A DNA stretch of 64,000 nucleotides from Oryzias latipes (taxonomy: Eukaryota; Chordata; Actinopteri; Beloniformes; Adrianichthyidae): NCBI RefSeq assembly GCF_002234675.1, contig NC_019866.2, positions 21,976,802 to 22,040,801 on the forward strand. Direction: 5' to 3'. Below, piece by piece: positions 43,743 through 54,942 of the stretch (position 1 is its first letter; each line of letters opens with the position of its first letter). The position numbers and the translations under genes were made by a program. The notes below the pieces were generated by a model. That model did not search any database. It was not told where the DNA came from and saw nothing but the letters and a program-made list of their open reading frames with translations.

Positions 43743-46700
43743 TCACTCACAGCAGCAGAGGAAGGAGCAAGACGGCTCCTCAGGCCCCCGGAATTTGCCA
43801 GAACAGGGTGTGTCTGTGCATTGTGCGATGAATGCGTGCAGATCGGTGATGCGAACCTGCTCCTGGGATTGAGCCTGTGACAAAGGTGACAAAGGTCAGA
43901 GCCTTCTCTGTCGAGCTGCCCAGGAGGCTCAACAATCACGACCACTTGGAACCAAAGGACGTACCATGATGGTGTCGTACGCGCCGGTGATGAGCGCGAT
44001 GAAGAGCGATAGCACCATGTAGATGAAGAGGGAGATGAAGGTGTAAAGGTAGAGCTGGCTGAAGACCCACACCAGCGAGCTGCTTTGCTCCATCTCGGCG
44101 AACGTCACAAACATGTCATCCCCGTTGATGAGCGAGAACAGGCACTCTGACACCGTGGACAGGGAGCGGAACTGTGGGCAGAAAATCCCCTCACTCATCG
44201 TGATGGAGCTACGCTGTTTCATACGCTAACAGAAAGTCTCAATAGCATTACATGACAAAGCATTACTATAAAAATAAGAAAATGAAAGAAAATACCTCTG
44301 AATCCATCCTTAAACTGTTGCATTTGCTAAAACAGCCACAAAAATATATAATTCTGATCGTTTATAATTGAGTAGTGAAAAAAGTTCTTCTGGGAAGCAA
44401 AATTAGCGCATCTCCAGGGAAGTGATTTCAATAGAATCATTATATATATGAATTATTTCTGAACCTTAAAAGTCCAAATTATTTATTTCAAGTGCACAAA
44501 ATGAATCATGTGTATATAAAGTGAACAGCTGGTTTGCAAAAGGCTAAAAAAAAAACAGCAGAGGAAAAAAAATAAGGATGTATGATCGATGTCTGAGGCA
44601 AATTGTTAATCGAATTCCATAATAAAATCGTTTCAAAATAAAATGAATCGATACTATTGGACAACACACACGTCATGGCAGCAAAAAATGATCAAGTCTT
44701 CATTAGAAGCAGCATTTCCATCACACATATGTGCAAAACTTTTTTAAAAATTCTAGAAATGTTGAAAAAACACAATTTTGTAGTTAATCCTAATAATGGT
44801 AAATGGTATATACTAATATAATGCTTTTCTACACACACATTCACACACTGGTGCCAACATTCCACCAGAGGCAGGGTGGGGTTCGGTGTCTTGCCCATGG
44901 ACACTTTGACGCATGGGTGGGAATTGAACCTGCAATCTTACGATCATGGGTGGGCCGCCCTACCGCTGCACCACGGCCGCCCCCATATTGACGCAAATAA
45001 ACACAAACCAACTCACGCAATAAGTCTTTTAAAAAACATGGTGGCGGATGTGAACAAAACTTTGATTGACAGCCGTTACATTCAAATGTCTGCCACGGCC
45101 CTAGCGCTCATCATCACCATCATCTTTCACAGGAGACGTCTGCGTCTTTTTTCGGCCATGGAGCGGCGAGCTCCTTACAAGTAGGAGGGGCTACGGATGA
45201 AGCCATTTTGGAAAATGGTGGTTGCTGATTTTCCAGAGGAGCTGTGGATTCAACACTTCCACATGACACGCTCAGCTTTTGATGAGCTGTGTGACGCTGT
45301 GGGATCTTCTGGTGGCGCCCGCTGTGCAGCGCCCAAGGCCGCCAGTTCCTACCAAGAGGCGCATCGCCATCCAGTTGTTGGTCACGTCACTCATTTAATT
45401 TGAAAAAAGTGTTTCCATTGCAGTTTTGCGAAATGTGTCAATTTCTTCAAAAACCAAATCCTCCAAGCCCAAGCAATTTTTTTCCGATAAATGCGAGTTT
45501 TCCCCCCGAAATTTTTAGGTTTCCATTAGTCGAATTTATTATCACAAATCCAATTTGCGGAATTTCATTGTCAATGGAGACGCAGCTACTCTTTAATGTG
45601 TGGACACACTTTGAATTTTGCAGACATGTGACCATACAGTGTGCTAGAAGGTTCTAATAATCTTCAGTTTATGTGGAAAAATAACAGTGGGCTGAACTTT
45701 AGGAATCTAAAATGTGAATGGATTTGACATTCATTCTTGTTTACTTGTTTGTATATTTAATTTACACCTGATTATCTTGCAAGAAACACAAGGACTCTGG
45801 AAGACTTTACCTGTTCAGTATCCAGGTGTTTCTCTCTGAGTCCCACTGGTTGAAGTTTTGCCTGAAGATGTCCTGGATCCATTTTAAGTCAGCGAATCGA
45901 ATTGTTCAAAATGAACCAATATTGACTAATCCGATCAGCAACCACAGACTACGAATCCATGTTAAAACGAATCATTACACCTCTAATCGGAATGGAGTGG
46001 ATCAGCTTGTGGCCGTTTCAGTGTATGTCCTTCGTCACAAATATGATCTTTATCAAACATTTGTCTGCTCCTGATGCACAACAATTTGAATTAAAAAAAA
46101 TACTAAAAATGTAACATTTTAAGCTTAATTGTTCTCCAAATATGCCACAAGAACATGTTAAAAACACCCAAAACACAGTTTTCATTGGAGTTGGTCTTTA
46201 GTGATGCCAGTGGTACCTTTGTGTGATACGGGCCGAGCACAATCCACCCACAGAAGCAGTATCCTAAATAAATGGCAGCCACGCAGCAGCAGAAGCGGAT
46301 GACGTTGGGGAACGCAGCCCGCAGAGTCACAATCAAGATCTGAGATGAAACGCAGAGACATGGGCTGGGATGAGGGGCTCTCTCTACCACAGAACACAAT
46401 GAGGGTTCCACATACGTTGTACTTCTGAAAGAAGCTGAGGTAGCGGATGACTCCCACCCACACCAGGAGGGTGGAGGTTCCCAACAGAATCCCACACACA
46501 TCATAGGAGGACAGAGTCTGAAATTCAAATATGAGACTTGTTATTTCCATTTTCTAGAAGAACAGATGCTATTTTTGTGTATCTCTAGGAACCAACAACC
46601 TCTCCTACTGGCAGAGATTGTTACCTTAGACTCTATTCCAATCTTGATGAAGCTCCCGATGATGGTGAACATGTCGCTGATGATCAGCAGGATGTACCAG

Positions 46701-48518
46701 CCGTTGATGAACTCCATCCTGTCTCCCCAGCTCACTCCCCGAGCAAGTTTGTGCTTGAAAAACTGCACATACTCCTGGACAGGAAGAGGAAGCGGATGTT
46801 CAGGTGCCTGACAGGCGCGGCGGAGCAAACGGAGGAGAGCTCGGCCCGCTTCGCTCACGTGTTGAAGGAGGATTCCTCTGAGGACGGAGCGGCCGCACAG
46901 CAGCAGCGACAACACGCACACGACCACCACCAGGCAGTCAAATAACTCCCGCGCGTAGCTTTCCGCTGACGGGAGGAGAAAAGACGAGGAATGACGTCAC
47001 GTGACGGAATTTGGGCCCAACCGGTTCCCGCAGGACTCACCGTGTCCGGACACGTTGGGGTCCTTACACTCCTGGATGGTCGCCCGGTTGTGGAGAGAGA
47101 TCCCAACTCTCCCGCTGTGTGCTTTGTTGTCCATGAGAATCTGACCAAAAAAACCAACGACAAAAAATGCATGATTAGTGCTATACATCTGTCACAAATC
47201 CAAAAAAGTTAGACTTGAGTTTTCAAAGTAAGAGTTTTGCTCGAAAATACTTTTTCCTTAAATATAAAATGTGCATTAGAAACTCTATAAATTAGGGCTG
47301 CACGATATGAGGAAAACTTGCGATATGCGATATTAGTGATCAATATTGCGATAACGATAAATTTGCGGTAAATAAACAAATAGAAAAATAAACAAAAACA
47401 TCATTCCCATTTCATTGCAACAGTTTAAAAATTATACTCCAAATGACCCTCATCGACATGGGGGACAAACGTCAGGGTGGCTAACCCTGGTCCTCAAGAG
47501 CCTCAACCCTGTCTGTTTTCCAATTCTCCCTAGACTGCTCGATAATGATAACCAAAATCAGGTGTGTTCAGTCAATCAGGATGTGAAATCACTTGAGTCA
47601 GCCAATCAACAGCAAGCTGGTTAAGGAGAGCTGGAAAACGGGCAGGGTTGAGGCTCTTCAGGACCAGGGTTAACATAATAGGCCTCCATCTGATTGGTCA
47701 ACAATGGGAAGGCGTCCATCTGATTGGTCAAAGCATAAAGGGATTTATTTGATTCGTTAAATGCTTCAAGCTGCTAGAAGATTGTTTTAACACATTTTGG
47801 GTTTGCGATTTATTGCGATATTCGCCGTCTTTTGCGATATGCATATTGCAGAGCTGGATATTGCGATAACGATAAATTTGCGGTATATTGTGCAGGCCTA
47901 CTATAAATTAAAAAAAAATAACAGTATTCAGTATGGCTTCTAATTTAACCAAACATCTACCTTGTTGGTAAGAAAGAAACTGGACCAACAACACAGAAAA
48001 CTTTATCAGCACAATGCAACGCGCCAAGATGTAATAAATGGTCTCCTTGGAAGCGCCATCTCTTTTCACCTGCATCCTCACCACAGACGTCTCAGAAACG
48101 GAGCGAGGACTAGAAAAAGACCCAACTCTGCCTGAAAAACCCAGGCCTGACACAATGCCGTCAGAACATTTCTTTCATGGCCGAAAGAACAAGGTCCTGA
48201 ATACAAGAGGCTGAACTGAGCGTCCTCCGTAGGGTGGCTGGGTCACCTGGACGCCTCCTTGGGGAGGTGTTTCGGGCATGTCCCATTGGGCGGAGGCCCC
48301 GGGGAAGAGCCAGGACACGCTGGAGAGACTACGACTATGGCCTTGCATGGGAAGAACCTCCGAGAAGAGCTGGAGAAAGTGGCTGGGAGAGGGAAGTCTG
48401 GGCATCTTTGCTTAGACTACTGAACCTGACACCCAGTCCTGGATGAGTAGAAGATGGATGGATAGATGGATGGATGGATGGATGGATGGACGGACAGAAG
48501 GACGGACAGAATGACGGC

Positions 48519-48549
<31 letters not shown>

Positions 48550-51500
48550 ATAGAAGGATGGCTGGATGGATGGATGGATGTTTGACAGATTTCCTTTGAT
48601 GATCTGTTTCTGTAACATTTTTTGTAGCAGAAAAGGCTTTAAATAAGAGGGAAAAGCAGCTCACAGTGATGGCGAAGGTGTAGCAGTCTGGGATTTCATT
48701 GTTCAGGATGGTCTGAACGTTGATGGCCTTCAGCTGGAAGTCCATGGTCACGTTGATCAACCTGGAGGAAACATCAACAACAGATCAGCGGAGATTCACA
48801 GAGGAATCTCAGAAGAATCTTGGAATTCAAAGGAAATCTAACTTGGAAAAATGAAGGGTGAAGTTATGAAGGTCACCGTTTTCCGGAGTGGAATCTTCTG
48901 TGGTCGGATTCACTCCAAGGCAATCTGGGGAACAAAAAAACAGAAAATATGTGAGGAAGTAAGACTCCGAAGACTTTTTCACGTTATTCCTGCTTGTCCT
49001 TGATCACGTCCCACTGCAGAATCACCTTCTTGGAAACATCTGCAAAACTCTGTTTTGGAGCAGAGCATCTCCGCCAAACCAGCAGGTGCACGCAAATATT
49101 TCCTTTCCCAAAATGACACGCTGCTGCTAAAAAAAAAGAAGCTAAAAATAAACATGAGGGCTTAAATGTTTCCAGCTCAATCAGAGATGAATGTTAGGTC
49201 CTTAAAGACAAGGAAAATGGTGTTTTTAACGTGTTCTTGTGGCATTTTTCTTATGATGGGGGACAAATACTAAGAAAATTAAGTTTAAAATTGTATTTCT
49301 GAGTTTGTCTTTATTTAAATCATTGTGAATCAGGAGCAGACGAAACAAAATTGCCTCCTAGAAAAGGCTTGTAGTTCTGGTGGAGAAACTACTACGGCAA
49401 GCAACAAGGTCCCTGCTCCACTCTGATGCATCCACTTGCAGACAAATAGATCCATGATCGTCTTTGTTTTCCTCGTCTGAGCTGGAACCTGGATCTAAAC
49501 CGTACGGCTGGATAGCTCTAATACTGCTCGCCGTGTTTGTTGCCCCGCTAATGTGAGGTTGGGGGTGTGAGGGTCGACTTTATTGTCAGTGTGGGAAATG
49601 ATGATGGGAAGTGGGGGCGAGGTTACTCTCTAAAGTTTCTAATTAACAGCAGAAACTTCTTTTTGACCTGGACCAGTGGGAAAGCTCTAAGCTTTAGCGT
49701 CCAAAATGCACACTGACAATGGATAAAAGAAATGCTCCGACCTGTGAGAACATGTGGGTCGATGTCAAAGGTGTCGTTGACCGGCTCGATGCTGCCTCTC
49801 CTGAAGTACCGCTGGCAGAGGGAGAGGGCGCTGCCTCTGACGCCGACCCCCGTCACATAAGCGTAACGACCCAGAGCGATCTCCGGCAGAGCCAAGTACT
49901 GAGGAAACAAACCAAATAAAGAGATCAACTGAAGCAAAGAGAATGTTTCTATGGCAGATGACACGCAGGCGTACCCGCTCTAAGGTGTAGTTGATGTGGT
50001 CGTGGAGCTCGGCCTGCGTGTGGACAGCCTGTGGGACGTTGTCCTGGTAGTCCTTCAGGAAAAGGTGCTTAAAGGTTGCCGTGTTTTCCTCTTTGAAGGT
50101 CACGACCATCTGGTTGCTCAGGCCAAACATCACCAACTGGGAACCAAAGCAGGAAAAAAGCAGGAACCACATACTGCAGCATGCAGGAACACCCCCCTAT
50201 GAGTGGATATATGACGGAGCTCCGCCCACCTGTACAGTCACAATGAGGATTTTCAGCAGCTGCAGGCCCAGCTTGAACGGCTTGCGGCCCTTAGCGTGAT
50301 ACTTGTCACACGGGCTCATGAAGAAGTACTTCAGTTTCCTCCTCAGGGCTTCCTCCTCTTCCTCTCCCTCGTCTTGTCGCTGCTGCTGGTGGAGGCTGCT
50401 GGGACGCAGGCTCCCCCTTTTAGACGGATCCCGGGACCCATAGGTGGTTGGAGAGGAGAGGAGTCGATCTTTCTCTAAACAAAACCCCAAAAAGATTTAA
50501 ATCACTTTGGGATCAGCGAATATAAAGAGTGGGGGAGAAATAATTCATTAAAATGCCAATCACTTATTTTTCAAAGTAAAAGCATCGATTAGTTGAGAGG
50601 CTAGATCAGCATCTATACCGGTCCGTTACCATGGCAACGGAATAAAAAAGTGAAATGTGGCAGTCACCATGGAAATGGATGCCTGTGTTTTCCCTGTCCT
50701 TGTTCTGTTTGTTGTTTAGAATGAAAATATATAGTACTAAAGTATTTATAGAACAATAACAAAGGTAGGAAAAAGGAAATAATATTTAATTTACTATACT
50801 TACTTACTTTGCTCATGGATATTGACCAGTTTGAACTTTACAGGCAGATTTCAGTCTCTGTCTCATAAATAATTTGCTTCAAACAAATATATAAAGAACT
50901 GTACATTTATACATATTGGCAATCACCTCCAAAATATATATATATATATAAAAATAAAATTTCTTTAGAGGAAGAGCAAATCGTTCAATTATTTAAAAAT
51001 GTCTTTTTTTCCTTGAGGTGAATGATAAAAAATGATTTGGGTTACTGACCTAAATTTCAGAAATATTGTAATAATCTTTTCTAATAACAATTACAAAGCA
51101 CTGCGTTTTCTAATGAATACGGATTTCTGGAACAATGTGATGTTATTAATTTGAAGTTATTAACCAGAATATGAAATGTTTGTAAAAAATAAAATAAAAT
51201 CTCTTTAACTTCAATGTTTCTCCCCCATCAAATGACGAATCATCTTAATTTTATATGTCTATGTACAGATGTGCATTGCTCTTGTTTGTATGGTGGCCCT
51301 GAAGTTCAAATCCCACCAACAAATCACTCAATGCAAAAACATTTTAAAGATCACGATAATTAAAAAGCAAATCAATTAAAAAATACAATGTTTTGATTCA
51401 TTAACATTTTAGAAATGAGCAAAGAAAATTCCAGAAACCAAAACATGATAGAAAGAAAATAAAAATGAAACAGAAAACAGAAAATTGCTGGAAGTAGCTT

Positions 51501-52207
51501 CCAGAAAAAGAAAAAAAATATACTAATATTGACTTAAGAATTAGGGGAAGAGGGGCCAATATTAGCTCCGCCTCGGTTTCATTTTGATTTCTGGAAATTA
51601 CTTCTGTTTCCCAAATTTTTATTTCATTTCATGTTTTAGCAATCGTGTTGTGGTTTTTCTGGGTTTTTGTTTTGATTTCTGATGTTTTCCATTTTTTTGT
51701 TTCGCCTCTTCAATTGTAATTGGTAATTCAGGGCCACCGTACAATTGTTTCATATTTGGTTTAGATTGCTTAAAATAAACCAAATCTAAATTTATTACAG
51801 TAAAATTTAAAAGACTGTAATCCTGAGGCTCATTTAATGATTACTTTAACCTGAATTAATGTCTCATTTTTTTGTTTTTTACTATTGTCTATCAGGCATC
51901 ACTTACATCCTTAGAGATGCCAATGAGGAGATTTATATTTTTATTTAGGTTGATCTTATTGTATTATAAAGAAATAGCGCCTCATTTGAGTAATCATTAC
52001 ACTCGTTACTTTTTTTACTTGAGTAATTAGGAGCCCCGTTGTCACTCGAGTATTCTCTTTCTCTCTTTTTGATTAGAATTAAATGTTTTTGCTTGAAGAA
52101 CCAGGATGACACAATGACGCTGTCTGCTGCTGCCTTCACTGACCTGAGGCTTCGTCCTGGCCGCAGGTGTAGCTCGAAGACGCCATAGCGGGACTGAACG
52201 GGGCCAT
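43743..52207 (-). CDS. mcoln1: mucolipin-1 (TRPML1) endolysosomal cation channel
   Basis: Thirteen coding exons in full frame: 52207-52144, 50474-50230, 50136-49975, 49898-49742, 48924-48843, 48761-48665, 47140-47041, 46965-46859, 46774-46625, 46517-46416, 46339-46217, 44171-43965, 43874-43743. The product is 575 aa (human about 580). It has an N-terminal acidic dileucine signal (EKDRLL), the [12 protein letters not shown] polybasic stretch just before S1, a lumenal S1-S2 domain with four N-glycosylation sequons (NYT, NDT, NFT, NVT), S2-S6, the pore signature [17 protein letters not shown] at the end of S6, and a C-terminal CCC palmitoylation-type motif. LITGAYDTI marks TRPML1 rather than TRPML3. 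The family releases Ca2+, Fe2+ and Zn2+ from late endosomes and lysosomes and is gated by PI(3,5)P2. The start has G at -3 and +4; a second in-frame ATG is at codon 8. The C-terminus stops one residue after CCC, so the mammalian tail dileucine is absent. Confidence 0.95.
44797..44988 (-). repeat. tRNA-derived SINE (same family as 22549-22815)
   Basis: Read on the minus strand it begins GGCCGTGGTGCAGCGGTAGG (A-box-like), then GGTTCAATTCC (B box), and ends near GGTAAATGGTATAT, the reverse of the tail of the copy at 22.5 kb. It is 5' complete and 3' shortened. Confidence 0.75.
45005..45405 (+). pseudogene. PIF/Harbinger (HARBI1-like) transposase remnant
   Basis: Plus-strand frames encode fragments typical of the start of fish Harbinger nucleases: [18 protein letters not shown], then [20 protein letters not shown] (about 45233-45292), and in another frame [15 protein letters not shown]. 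Frames shift and a stop intervenes, and the catalytic DDE core is missing, so it is a dead fragment in an mcoln1 intron. Confidence 0.65.
45985..46200 (+). mobile_element. Family-A inverted-repeat element, 3' fragment
   Basis: Shares the family-A right-hand segment (TCTGCTCCTGATGCACAACA, CCACAAGAACATGTTAAAAA, then TTTTCATTGGAGTTGGTCTT). The left part is lost. It ends only about 17 bp from the donor of mcoln1 exon 11. Confidence 0.65.
46993..47006 (+). promoter_or_regulatory. mcoln1: Overlapping CRE and CLEAR motifs in mcoln1 intron 7
   Basis: TGACGTCA (a perfect CRE) overlaps GTCACGTGAC (a perfect CLEAR palindrome) inside the 75-bp intron between exons 7 and 8. Seen directly; function is inference. 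Confidence 0.4.
47293..47900. mobile_element. Non-autonomous hAT-type element with 8-bp target duplication
   Basis: The ends are inverted repeats (TAGGGCTGCACGATAT and, reversed, TAGGCCTGCACAATAT), flanked by a perfect 8-bp direct repeat CTATAAAT at 47285-47292 and 47901-47908. The 8-bp duplication and end sequence are those of hAT elements. It carries no transposase, lies in mcoln1 intron 6 and holds a second nested element. Confidence 0.85.
47482..47672. mobile_element. Short inverted-repeat element nested in the hAT element
   Basis: About 191 bp bounded by near-perfect inverted repeats of about 30 bp (TAACCCTGGTCCTCAAGAGC at the left, its complement near the right end). It interrupts the hAT-type element, so it arrived later. 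No coding capacity. Confidence 0.65.
48190..48447 (+). pseudogene. Rex3-like LINE 3' end (reverse transcriptase C-terminus)
   Basis: The frame encodes [20 protein letters not shown] and then [13 protein letters not shown]-like sequence, the familiar C-terminus of fish RTE/Rex3 reverse transcriptase, and runs straight into a GATG-type tail. It is heavily 5' truncated, as most Rex3 copies are. It sits in mcoln1 intron 6. Confidence 0.75.
48448..48590 (+). repeat. GATG/GATA microsatellite tail of the LINE
   Basis: Tandem 4-bp units, mostly ATGG with variants (ATAG, ACGG, AAGG), directly follow the LINE coding end. Known Rex3 elements end in tandem GATG. Confidence 0.85.
49203..49570 (-). mobile_element. 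Family-A inverted-repeat element, partial
   Basis: Matches the family in reverse orientation (AAAATGGTGTTTTTAACGTG at the left, then CTCCACTCTGATGCATCCAC and CTGAGCTGGAACCTGGATCT), ending in unrelated sequence. It lies in mcoln1 intron 4. Confidence 0.65.
50475..52143 (-). other. mcoln1 intron 1, AT-rich, no recognisable repeat
   Basis: 1.67 kb with a short TA dinucleotide run near 50935-50950 and no reading frame or mobile element I can identify. Confidence 0.6.
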
Positions 52208-52364
52208 TACCGGGACCAAAACGGCGAAAAAGACGACTTCATCTTCCAAACGCCCTCGGTGGAATAAAATTAATCGAGATCAAATGTAAAAAAGCTGCGG
52301 TCTAGGTGTCGCAGTGGAGACGACGATACTGCAGGTTGGAGGTAAACACAGCCACTTCCTTAAA

Positions 52365-52390
52365 GCCACGTGACACGTGAGTCACGTGAC
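52365..52390 (+). promoter_or_regulatory. mcoln1: Three CACGTG E-boxes, including a perfect CLEAR palindrome, upstream of mcoln1
   Basis: CACGTG occurs at 52367-52372, 52374-52379 and 52383-52388. The third lies in GTCACGTGAC (52381-52390), the exact palindromic CLEAR motif bound by TFEB/TFE3/MITF. They sit 158-183 bp upstream of the mcoln1 start codon. Mammalian MCOLN1 is a known TFEB target, so the site fits the gene. Occupancy is inferred. Confidence 0.75.
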
Positions 52391-53576
52391 CGCACTGATC
52401 CTGACACGCTGCGGAAGATTCACCCTGCTAGTAATGGGTAATAAAACACAACAAAAACTCATTAAACTTTGTTTTAAATCTTTTTATGTTGCTGGCACAG
52501 TGTTCACATAATCTTCACAATAATTCCTCCACCTTAAAATATTACAGATGTTTGGCATTTATTTATTTATGTTTGTTTTTGCATTAAATCTAGCTTATTT
52601 TACCTCAATTTTTAATCCATATATTTACTAACCTATTTTTTAAGTGCTCAATTGAGTCCCCAGTGCAGCTGTCTGCATCAAGGATGTTGCTGCTTCTGTT
52701 TGTGGGCCCCATCCATGTTTCTGTGATGCCTGTTCTTTTCTTTTTCTTTTAAAAAATAAACTTTATGAACAAATATTGCACATACAGAATATCAAACATT
52801 GGCTACCCACTATGTGCAATGGATAAATTTTCACTTGTGCCAGGAAAATGAACAAAAATGTCATAAAGGCCATAATATCTCTGTTTGGGGAGCCTGTGTC
52901 CCAGACTTTTAAGGCGGTATGGGAGCTTTCAGAAGGATAAAAGGAGTGACGAAGGGGACAGTTAGTTAAATTAACGATTTATGTGTATATTTGTTTGAGA
53001 CAACATTTTGTTGTATTGTGTAGTTAACTCCAGTTATTGGACAATCGACAGATAATGGACCCTTTTATTTTTTCCCTTACAGCATTACTTTAATATATAT
53101 AAAAAAAGAAAAAAATGTATATAAAAAAGTAAAATAAATGATTAATCACTTATTGAAAATGGTTAAATTGATCAATGTTTAATGATAGTACTTCACTTGC
53201 TCCAAAAATTTATAAATTGATTCAAAAATCTTTCCTAATGTAGCATAATTTTGCACGTTTTTAACTTTTGATGCTTGATGAAATTTTGTTATGAAAATTC
53301 CTGAAACAGTGTTGTGTCTATTTTACAGATATAGTATTATGTTTTATTCATATGAATGACTTTTATAAGTAACTTAATCTGCATATATTTTAGATGACTG
53401 ATCTGCATTTGCCATGTTGATTTCTAAAATAGTTATTATTTACATAATAATTAAGTAATTCATCTTTGTCATGTGCTTTATCGATACCTTCTGATTTTTA
53501 ATTCTGTCTGATAAAAACTGGGAACCGGATATTGATAAATCATGTAATAAAATGGTTATAGTATAACGGGGTGGGA

Positions 53577-54147
53577 TTTTCCGGACTATAAGTCGCACCG
53601 GAGTATAAGTCGCACCAGCCCAAAAATGCATTATAAAGTAGAAAAAAACACATATAAGTCGCACTGGACTATAAGTCGCATTTTAACTTTCACAACCTTA
53701 AATGACACAATCATAGCAGACTGTTTATCTAATAATTTCACAGTAATCTTTTCTCAAACTTATTTATTTATTCTTTTCATGAAGCATCATTGGCCAACTA
53801 ATACTCTGTTTTCATCCTGTATTTGTAGAAACAGTTGTCATTTTTATTGCATTTCTGAATCTATGAAATCATTGGAAAATAGAATATTTTGTTGTTAGCC
53901 TTCAAAATCTTACTGTAAAAAAAAGTTTGCTGATTCTCTGAGTCACTTAACATACTCTTAACACTTAACATACCTCATACATCAAATTGACCCAGGAACA
54001 TCATCTCTGTTCCTCACAAATGAACATAACAGGAGGGTTAACAATGTATTTATTTCAATTTATTTCTAATAAGTCGCTGCGGAGTATAAGTCGCACCCCT
54101 TGCCAAACTATGAAAAAAGGGCGACTTATAGTCCGGAAAATACGGTA
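53577..54147. mobile_element. Inverted-repeat element with TTCCGGACTATAAGTCGC ends
   Basis: The left end TTTTCCGGACTATAAGTCGC and the right end are exact complements over about 20 bp. The sub-motif GAGTATAAGTCGCACC recurs just inside both ends. This is a widespread vertebrate non-autonomous element; no transposase here. Confidence 0.75.
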
Positions 54148-54796
54148 TATAAATTTGCTTCCTTCCACTCCCTTTCAAGCAATATTTATTAATATGTCTA
54201 ATTATCATACATTTGATTAGTTACTTTATGAATGTACAACTGATGATTATATTGCTTTGGTGTATTATTTCTACTTAATTGCTTGAAATAAACCATTTCA
54301 AATCAAATCAAATGTCAATAGTTTGATCCGGTCACTTTAATTTGATTGTTTTGTGTTATTTAAGTCAGCTTATAGTATTTTTTGTGTAATGTTTGATGTT
54401 AAGTATTGTCTATTTTGTTTAGTTGACCCATCAATGGCCCAATCAGCAAATGTATTACTCATTTGGCTCTATTGGGTAAATAAAATTCCACATTTTTATT
54501 CATCCAGATGGTTCAACATCCCAGCTTCTTTCTGTGGTGTTTTCCATCTGGACTTCTCCATTCCACACTCGACACAGATGTTTCTGTACACTTTTTCGTC
54601 CATTTGGTTGTGGCGTTCCGTGTACGCTCAGCCTGCATCGTGCTGGAATTGTCCCAGGAGCGTGTTTGCACAGCCTGCAGCTGGAGTCCTGCCCGGTGAG
54701 GTGGATTCTGATCTCTACTGATCCTGTGCTGCCGTGATTTGTATCGCTGTGGCGTCTTTCTTTGATCAGCTGCAGTTGGGATCAGCTGTGGGACAT

Positions 54797-54797
<1 letters not shown>

Positions 54798-54832
<35 letters not shown>
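54798..54832 (+). repeat. 35-base poly-C tract
   Basis: An uninterrupted run of C. Its real length is likely variable and may be wrong in the assembly. Confidence 0.95.
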
Positions 54833-54942
54833 TTCAGGTTTCTGCTGCTTGAGGTTTTTCATGAGCACGCCATCACTTGGAGCCATCTTGCTGATTTTCC
54901 TGGATCTTTGTTGTTGTTTTTTCTTTTCTTAGATAATCACAT

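Larger units (their letters stand above)
44172..46216 (-). other. mcoln1 intron 11, filled with mobile-element remnants
   Basis: The largest intron of the pore half of mcoln1. From low to high coordinate it holds AT-rich unique DNA, a minus-oriented tRNA-derived SINE, a PIF/Harbinger transposase remnant, and a family-A element whose end lies about 17 bp from the exon 11 donor. No extra exon is evident. Confidence 0.7.

Noticed and set aside
46541-46930. A single mcoln1 exon spanning 46.9-46.55 kb
   Set aside because: The frame runs through an 84-bp intron (46858-46775) with good GT-AG signals; removing it restores the TRPML1 sequence (LLQH|EYVQFF).
48335-48618. SIHPSIHPS repeat proteins on the minus strand
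   Set aside because: Translation of the GATG microsatellite tail.
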